Part shown: in pieces, positions 59,363 through 63,274 of the stretch
Position numbering within the stretch: position 1 is the stretch's first letter
Layout of the letters: each line of letters begins with the position of its first letter
From: CAZWRK01 sp964635875
Lineage (GTDB): Bacteria; Pseudomonadota; Gammaproteobacteria; Burkholderiales; Aquaspirillaceae
Assembly: GCA_964635875.1 (NCBI GenBank)
Contig: CAZWRK010000006.1
Location: 1-63,274 of the forward strand
Direction of reading: 5' to 3'
Length of the DNA: 63,274 nt
Notes under the pieces: model-generated
The model's input: the letters and a program-made list of their open reading frames with translations, nothing else
What the model was told of the DNA's origin: nothing
Database searches by the model: none
Program-made: the position numbers and the translations under genes

Positions 59363-59759
59363 CTCGGAATGCCGTCACAACATTCCCTTTAAGCCCATCG
59401 TCCTGAGTTGGCTCAAAGTCAACTTCTCGCGACATGATATGGCCGCGAGTCTTCAATACTCGCTCCATCCAGTCCCAAGGATCGTCGTGATGCTGCTTGG
59501 GAACCTTCACGGAAAAGGTTGCTCGAAGCCTACCCACCTGCTCGAAGTGAGCAATCAGTAGCGGCTCAAACGTGGGTTTCTTTGGGCGTCCGCTCTTTCT
59601 GGGGATCTTCTGGAACGCTTCAACGTCTGCCCGTTTGAAAACCCAGCTCCAGCCGTGCAGGGTAGCCTTCAATCTCCCGGATCGAGCGAGGCGACACACC
59701 CTTGAAACATCCATGCAAAGCAATTCAGCCACTTCTTTGCTTGTGAGTTCATTCTTCAT
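59277..59759 (-). CDS. excisionase-type helix-turn-helix protein
   Basis: Residues 1-50 carry the excisionase/MerR-like DNA-binding pattern: LTSKEVAELLCMDVSRVCRLARSGRLKA, then a wing with WVFKRADVEAFQ. A basic linker (RKSGRPKKP) follows, then 110 residues without recognisable motif (FATFSVKVPK-like strand, DPWDWMERVLKTR). It could control the right minus-strand operon or act in excision. Start ATG just after GACG; upstream gene ends here. It overlaps the convergent membrane gene by 86 bp. Confidence 0.75.
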   Translation of the reverse strand: MKNELTSKEVAELLCMDVSRVCRLARSGRLKATLHGWSWVFKRADVEAFQKIPRKSGRPKKPTFEPLLIAHFEQVGRLRATFSVKVPKQHHDDPWDWMERVLKTRGHIMSREVDFEPTQDDGLKGNVVTAFRVIGQYRLEKTVDEPRVDRGLPDSPESCP

Positions 59760-60402
59760 CGTCGGTAACTCCCAGTGAGATTCCCTCAAACCCATCGGCC
59801 TTGAACAGAATTGCCCGATCACAACTGCCGGACCGGCAAACGAGTGCGTTTGGGAGAGCAGCGATCCGTCGCAGCAGGAATGTCATGTGATAGACACCCA
59901 TCACATCAGAAATACCCTTCCCGCCGAAGTCCCTGCCGTGACAGAGAACGCATGAAGTGTCCCGGACTGAATTGTCGTCCGGATCGTAGTCAATCAATCT
60001 GGGATCGTTTTCTTCAGGGTACTGATCACCGAGTGAAACCCTGCGGTTTCCACACTCGGGGCAGCATTGATAATCCCGTCCGATTGTTGGCTGAAGGAAT
60101 TCTTCAACCGGAGCCCAGATTCCAGTCGGGTTCCAGTAATGCGGCCAGACAGAGCGAACAGGAGGAAGGAACCGCTGGCCGTATTCTTCCCGAGTCGAAA
60201 GCTCAGCGCGGATCATTGCCCTGGAATCGGTAGCGTAAGTCAGCGATCCAACCCCGAATGGGCTTTCAAGATCAAATCGTGAACATCGTTCCTCAGCACA
60301 GAATGCCCGCATCAGGTTCTCTGCCGAGACTTCTTTCCGCAGGTTCACCAGTGGACCAAGTACAGCAGTCGCCATTGTCATCATGAAGTTTCTTCGTTTC
60401 AT
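59749..60402 (-). CDS. protein with Tat-like leader and CxxC/CxxCH motifs (217 aa)
   Basis: KRRNFMMTMATAVLGPLV at the N-terminus has a twin-arginine pattern and a hydrophobic stretch, as in Tat export leaders. The body carries CCPECGN (near 122-128) and SCVLCHG (near 160), zinc-type or haem-c-type cysteine pairs. A GGAG site gives an ATG at good spacing; longer starts exist in-frame. Function unknown. Export through Tat would need folding in the cytoplasm, consistent with a metal centre. Confidence 0.65.
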   Translation of the reverse strand: MKRRNFMMTMATAVLGPLVNLRKEVSAENLMRAFCAEERCSRFDLESPFGVGSLTYATDSRAMIRAELSTREEYGQRFLPPVRSVWPHYWNPTGIWAPVEEFLQPTIGRDYQCCPECGNRRVSLGDQYPEENDPRLIDYDPDDNSVRDTSCVLCHGRDFGGKGISDVMGVYHMTFLLRRIAALPNALVCRSGSCDRAILFKADGFEGISLGVTDDEE

Positions 60403-60403
60403 G

Positions 60404-60820
60404 TCACATCTCCAAAACACTTCGAAGGTTGAGGGCCAGAAGAGTCGCCATGAAGGCTTCACGATTCTCGAAGCCTTTGGATTTCAGTTCGTTGAATGTG
60501 TCCATGAAAAGATCGGGATGCAGCATCCGATTGGCAAACTTCTGCACGGAACTGAATCCATATCCGGTCGATTCCAATTCCAGCTTGAGCTTTGCAACGA
60601 TGGCACCAGCATCGCGCGAGCGACGTCTCATGTATTCCGATACGGTTTTCAGTACAGACTTGGCGTTTTCGTTTCTGCCTTTTGTCATCGTCATGAGGCA
60701 GGTACACACGCCAGCGAGATACGCATCATAAAATTTCTTGTATTCCTCCGTTTCAGGTTCACACCCAATGTAGTTCATAGCGTAGTGCTTGAAGTCTTCT
60801 TCAAGGAAAACCCATGTCAT
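60404..60820 (-). CDS. hypothetical helical protein (138 aa)
   Basis: Family not recognised. Start MTWVFLEEDF with GAGGGG upstream. Entirely helical, with YEEKKFYDAYLAGVCTCLMTMTKG (one CxC) and a Leu-rich C-terminus (AFMATLLALNLRSVLEM). Translation start lies 42 bp beyond a 22-bp hairpin repeat, so that hairpin is in its leader. Confidence 0.6.
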   Translation of the reverse strand: MTWVFLEEDFKHYAMNYIGCEPETEEYKKFYDAYLAGVCTCLMTMTKGRNENAKSVLKTVSEYMRRRSRDAGAIVAKLKLELESTGYGFSSVQKFANRMLHPDLFMDTFNELKSKGFENREAFMATLLALNLRSVLEM

Positions 60821-60861
60821 CGTTAACCCCTCGCTGTTTGAGTAAGAAATTGCACACATAA

Positions 60862-60883
60862 ACCCCGGCGACTCTCCGGGGCT
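60862..60883 (-). repeat. hairpin repeat in leader, copy 1
   Basis: Identical 22 bp at 61598-61619. On the minus strand it forms CCCCGG-AGAGTCG-CCGGGG. Both copies lie shortly upstream of a minus-strand gene and are followed by a similar CAATTTC(C)TTAC(C)C stretch, so a shared leader with regulatory or terminator-like function is likely. Confidence 0.7.
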
Positions 60884-60902
60884 TCGGTCTGAAATCTCAG
60901 CC

Positions 60903-61553
60903 TCAAATGCCGTCGGCAAGTGGATCGACCGGGACAGAGTCAGGATGAACAGCAGAGTCAACAACGCCACTCAGGTCCACCCAGTTCCAGATCGGGTGAG
61001 AGTCGGCGAAACAGTCCTTCAACAGAGCAACGAAACTCTCAGCATTCCGGGCCAGCTTGCCCTGATACTTCACTTTCGTTCCTGTCAGCAAACCGCCCAA
61101 CAGGTAGCTCGTGTGGACACCGATGTCGCGGAATGAATCAGCAGATCGATAAAGCTGTTCGTACACTTCTTTCGCCAGCGATGGGTCAGGAACTGTGGGA
61201 TCGACAACAGCAGGTTTCGCCTGCTCTTCAGGGCGGGCTTTGTTGATGGCGTTTCTGGCACCCTGTAGAACTGGCACGTTCAGAGCTTCCGGATCTCCGC
61301 GTCTTGCCAAAAGATCCTCGGTAAACGCCAGCACTTCAACCAGCGAATCAAGCAGCTCAGGCGCTGCTGTCATTACGGCGATGTTGGCCTTGAGCTTTGG
61401 AACGTCCTGGAACTGCTGACGTGCCGTTGCGCCGGGGGGAGCTCTGCGAACCCAGACTGTAGCGATTGTTCTGCCGTCCAGATCCGTAATCTCGTCCTGC
61501 GCGTTACTGTACTCCGGGCCAACCTGCCAAGGGTACGGGGATGACTTTGCCAT
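60903..61553 (-). CDS. phage accessory protein with 'AAPELL' motif (216 aa)
   Basis: The N-terminus PWQVGPEYSNAQDEITDLDGRTIATVW, then IAVMTAAPELLDSLVEVL, matches a very common phage/prophage accessory family of unknown function ('GPWEVG ... ANAHLIAAAPELL'). The C-terminal half has a further helical domain and an acidic Pro/Val end. Start MAKSSPYP was chosen because GGAG lies eight bases before. The second hairpin repeat is in its leader. Confidence 0.75.
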   Translation of the reverse strand: MAKSSPYPWQVGPEYSNAQDEITDLDGRTIATVWVRRAPPGATARQQFQDVPKLKANIAVMTAAPELLDSLVEVLAFTEDLLARRGDPEALNVPVLQGARNAINKARPEEQAKPAVVDPTVPDPSLAKEVYEQLYRSADSFRDIGVHTSYLLGGLLTGTKVKYQGKLARNAESFVALLKDCFADSHPIWNWVDLSGVVDSAVHPDSVPVDPLADGI

Positions 61554-61597
61554 TGAGCACTCTCCATTGAACAAGGGTAAGGAAATTGACCGATGGA

Positions 61598-61619
61598 ACC
61601 CCGGCGACTCTCCGGGGCT
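61598..61619 (-). repeat. hairpin repeat in leader, copy 2
   Basis: Second exact copy of the 22-bp element at 60862-60883, here 45 bp before the ATG of the gene at 60903-61553. It lies just after the stop codon of the gene at 61635-61802, so it may also terminate that gene. Confidence 0.7.
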
Positions 61620-61634
61620 ACGTCGGTGAATTGC

Positions 61635-61802
61635 TCAGGACCATTTAGATTGCACGCGTGCAGACAATCCCGACAACACGATCAGCGAATACCAGAAACC
61701 GGGGTATCCACCACACTTCTTTTTCACAAGATCACAGTTCGCATTCCATTCGGCTTCTGACTTTGATGATTCCATCAGCGCCTTCACTTCTTCTTCGGAC
61801 AT
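61635..61802 (-). CDS. small phage protein of the 'LMESSKSEAEWNANC' family (55 aa)
   Basis: The whole short protein matches a widely distributed phage/prophage type: SEEEVKALMESSKSEAEWNANCD then GGYPGFWYSLIVLSGLSARV. Function unknown. A perfect AAGGAG lies six bases before the ATG. It overlaps the lipoprotein-like gene at 61732-61899 by 71 bp in another frame. Confidence 0.75.
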   Translation of the reverse strand: MSEEEVKALMESSKSEAEWNANCDLVKKKCGGYPGFWYSLIVLSGLSARVQSKWS

Positions 61803-61899
61803 CTTTAACTCCTTCGCACCAATCAAGATTTGCTTTCCACCCGCAACCGCTACACACGGCCACAATCATCGTCGTCAACAGAATCGCGATCCTTCGCAT
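61732..61899 (-). CDS. small lipoprotein-like peptide, overlapping (55 aa)
   Basis: MRRIAILLTTMIVAVCSGCG is a short signal peptide with cysteines at 16 and 19 that fit a lipobox loosely (SGC). AGGAG precedes the ATG by six bases. The rest is basic and Trp/Cys-containing (WKANLDWCEGVKDVRRRSEGA). It shares 71 bp with the next gene in another frame; both have good ribosome binding sites, so both may be real. Confidence 0.55.
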   Translation of the reverse strand: MRRIAILLTTMIVAVCSGCGWKANLDWCEGVKDVRRRSEGADGIIKVRSRMECEL

Positions 61900-61908
61900 G
61901 ACGTTCTC

Positions 61909-62253
61909 CTAACTTTGCCTTGAAATTCGATCATTGAACAACGCAACCATTTTGGTGTTCATGTCAAGGTACACGTCTTGAACTAGCTGATCTTTTTCTC
62001 CTTGGCTGAGACTCGGGAGTTCACGACAATCCTCCATTCCCAGCATGATCTGTTGCTGAGCCCACATACAGGCGAGACGAACGCCAGCAGAAGACAAGTA
62101 GGCCGAGAAGATTTGAGGGTGAACCCCTTTTTTCTGGGCCACCAAAATCTGCTCGCCAGCAGCGCTTACAGCCGCCTCTAGCACTTTGCTTACAAGGTCT
62201 TGAATCACTCTGAGTGGTTCACCTTCGATTTTGAGAATTTTGGGATCGAACAA
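61909..62253 (-). CDS. hypothetical helical protein (114 aa)
   Basis: Family not recognised. The TTG start (FDPKILKIEGEPLRV) was preferred because AAGGAG lies seven bases upstream; an ATG 36 bases earlier would overlap the neighbour. Helices contain Ala/Val patterns (QDLVSKVLEAAVSAAGEQILVAQKKG), and MWAQQQIMLGMEDCREL may be a coiled coil. Begins immediately after the stop of the gene before it. Confidence 0.6.
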   Translation of the reverse strand: MFDPKILKIEGEPLRVIQDLVSKVLEAAVSAAGEQILVAQKKGVHPQIFSAYLSSAGVRLACMWAQQQIMLGMEDCRELPSLSQGEKDQLVQDVYLDMNTKMVALFNDRISRQS

Positions 62254-62254
62254 C

Positions 62255-62968
62255 TTAGTTCTCCTTGTTTGAGAGTTCATCAACAATCATTCGTGCCGTG
62301 TTCGCTGCATCGTTGAGGACGTCCCAGTCAATCGAACCGGGAGCATCCTGTTCCGTACCATCAGGCCAGTAGGCCCGGATCAACTGGTAGCAGACTTCGA
62401 GCAGTTCCGGAGCCTTGGCTATCAGCTTTTCGTTTGCCTCGTCTTCTTCCGGATTGAATCCCTTGTTCATCATGCAGATTGGATAGAGCACAGTCCCGTG
62501 CCCGTCCTCGTATCGCATTCGCCCTTCATCTGGGAAGACTGATCCTTCGCCGTTCCCCATTCCTCGATGCCACTTCCCGCGACTGTGGGGAATCTTCTTC
62601 TGGCCGCTCGGAGTTCTTCCAAGCAGTTCGTAAACCTTGTCCTGAATGTCGTGGTACTTTTTCAGGTTGATCACCTGAAGCTTTACGACGTCCTGAGTCT
62701 GCCTGATGTGCTGCTCGCACTTCTTCAGCTCATGAAGTTTCGTTTCGTTCAGATTAAACAGCCGATACCAAGCGCCATCAGGGCCGGACAGTCCCCAGTC
62801 AAACCAGACGTTGAACTTCTCCTGATCCAGCTTCACGAACGTCGCTGAATCCTCGCTGTTGAACTTCTCAGAAAACCAGTTGCTGATTTGGCCGAACTGG
62901 TTACCGGTTGTCTCGCTGGGTATCTCGATGATTCCGTAGTGATTCCCGCTGTAGATGAGATATTTCAA
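62255..62968 (-). CDS. hypothetical phage protein with 'APELLE' motif (237 aa)
   Basis: Starts with TTG (KYLIYSGNHYGIIEIP) supported by AAGGAG. The first 120 residues are beta/alpha with aromatic strands (GISNWFSEKF-like), then a Lys-rich helix. Near residue 190 the segment NEKLIAKAPELLEVCYQLI resembles the 'AAPELLE' helix of the gene at 60903-61553, so the two may share a domain. No function is recognised. Confidence 0.65.
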   Translation of the reverse strand: MKYLIYSGNHYGIIEIPSETTGNQFGQISNWFSEKFNSEDSATFVKLDQEKFNVWFDWGLSGPDGAWYRLFNLNETKLHELKKCEQHIRQTQDVVKLQVINLKKYHDIQDKVYELLGRTPSGQKKIPHSRGKWHRGMGNGEGSVFPDEGRMRYEDGHGTVLYPICMMNKGFNPEEDEANEKLIAKAPELLEVCYQLIRAYWPDGTEQDAPGSIDWDVLNDAANTARMIVDELSNKEN

Positions 62969-62981
62969 GGTCGATTCTCCT

Positions 62982-63197
62982 TCACAGTGACCAGATTTCG
63001 AGGGAGCCCTCAATCGCACACACAATCATGTCGAATGCGTTCCGTCCGCAGTGCTCCATTTCTGCTGGGAGCATTCCGCCAGCCGAAACCCATTCGTGAA
63101 GAGCGTTGCAGAGTTCCGCGCCGCGGTCCGCTGAGTCGCTTGTGATTTCCCCGTTCAGGATCTCACACAGTTCTTTCCAGGCTACGTTCGGGTCCAT
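62982..63197 (-). CDS. small phage accessory protein (71 aa)
   Basis: The pattern DPNVAWKELCEILNGE ... LCNALHEWVSAGGMLP is typical of a small family of phage proteins ('NPxxAWEELLxA...ALxxWLxxGGFxP'). Function unknown. ATG follows GAGGAAA at a rather long distance. It is the most upstream gene of the right minus-strand group inside the window. Confidence 0.7.
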   Translation of the reverse strand: MDPNVAWKELCEILNGEITSDSADRGAELCNALHEWVSAGGMLPAEMEHCGRNAFDMIVCAIEGSLEIWSL

Positions 63198-63231
63198 TGG
63201 TCGATTTCCTCGTTCAGAGTTTCAGAATAAA

Positions 63232-63269
63232 CACAACACCGGACAGGGCTTAACCTGCCCGGACTTGTG
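63232..63269 (-). terminator. hairpin at the right edge
   Basis: CCGGACAGG pairs with CCTGCCCGG over nine positions (one G-T), with an outer CACAA/TTGTG stem separated by a 2x2 internal loop. On the minus strand it is followed by TTTATTC. It probably ends a transcript from beyond the window on the minus strand. Confidence 0.55.
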
Positions 63270-63274
63270 GCTAC

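Noticed and set aside
59572..59778. 68-aa plus-strand frame under the helix-turn-helix gene
   Set aside because: Antisense shadow; the minus-strand gene has the clear DNA-binding motif.
1..63274. CRISPR array
   Set aside because: The repeat arrays found have units of 7-20 bp without unique spacers of 26-40 bp and no Cas gene is present.

Overview
This 63 kb window reads as most of the genome of a short-tailed (podovirus-like) double-stranded DNA phage or prophage. The evidence is a head-and-tail module in the usual order: small and large terminase, portal, scaffold, major capsid protein, adaptor, nozzle-like tail protein, fibre-like proteins, Q-rich internal proteins and a 4,731-residue giant. 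There is no tape-measure or sheath gene. The host cannot be fixed from sequence alone. A phage-borne CsrA, a Tat-like leader, a thioredoxin/methyltransferase fusion and a papain-type peptidase would fit a Planctomycetota host; this is inference, held loosely. Two runs of exactly 100 N (46702-46801 and 55681-55780) are scaffold gaps, and both interrupt genes.

Layout. (1) 1-1433: one small gene and a long repeat-rich non-coding stretch. (2) 1434-7856, minus strand: a tightly overlapping run of about 14 small genes headed by a serine recombinase and including a staphylococcal-nuclease-like enzyme. (3) 7956-26975, plus strand: packaging and virion genes, with hairpin terminators between several of them. 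(4) 26993-41188: one giant gene carrying an N6-adenine-methyltransferase-like domain and an SNF2-like helicase, comparable in plan to the P1 DarB / large polyvalent protein group. (5) 41189-42397: a probable structured non-coding RNA with its own promoter and terminator, a RyR-domain protein, a tRNA-like element, a structured leader and csrA. (6) 42408-52723: DNA metabolism, with a DnaQ-like exonuclease, RecT-like annealing protein, probable ssDNA-binding protein, DUF3310 and MazG-like proteins, ThyX, RecD-like helicase, ERCC4-type nuclease and a TOPRIM primase-helicase. No DNA or RNA polymerase gene is visible, so host polymerases are probably used. (7) 52727-53026: a dense array of TGTAACA motifs on both strands, a candidate origin or operator. 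(8) 53044-59362, plus strand: a tRNA with CAT anticodon, small zinc-ribbon and membrane proteins, exported proteins, a papain-like peptidase and the thioredoxin/methyltransferase fusion. (9) 59277-63197, minus strand: small accessory genes, two of which follow an identical 22-bp hairpin.

How it fits together. The two outer minus-strand arms look like early or regulatory gene sets and the central plus strand like the virion and replication programme. Many genes overlap by ATGA or TAATG, implying coupled translation. No peptidoglycan hydrolase is recognisable; the papain-like peptidase and the small membrane proteins near 58.7-59.4 kb are the only visible lysis candidates. The most unusual parts are the RNA-rich segment around csrA, the TGTAACA array, the giant methylase-helicase and the thioredoxin/methyltransferase fusion.
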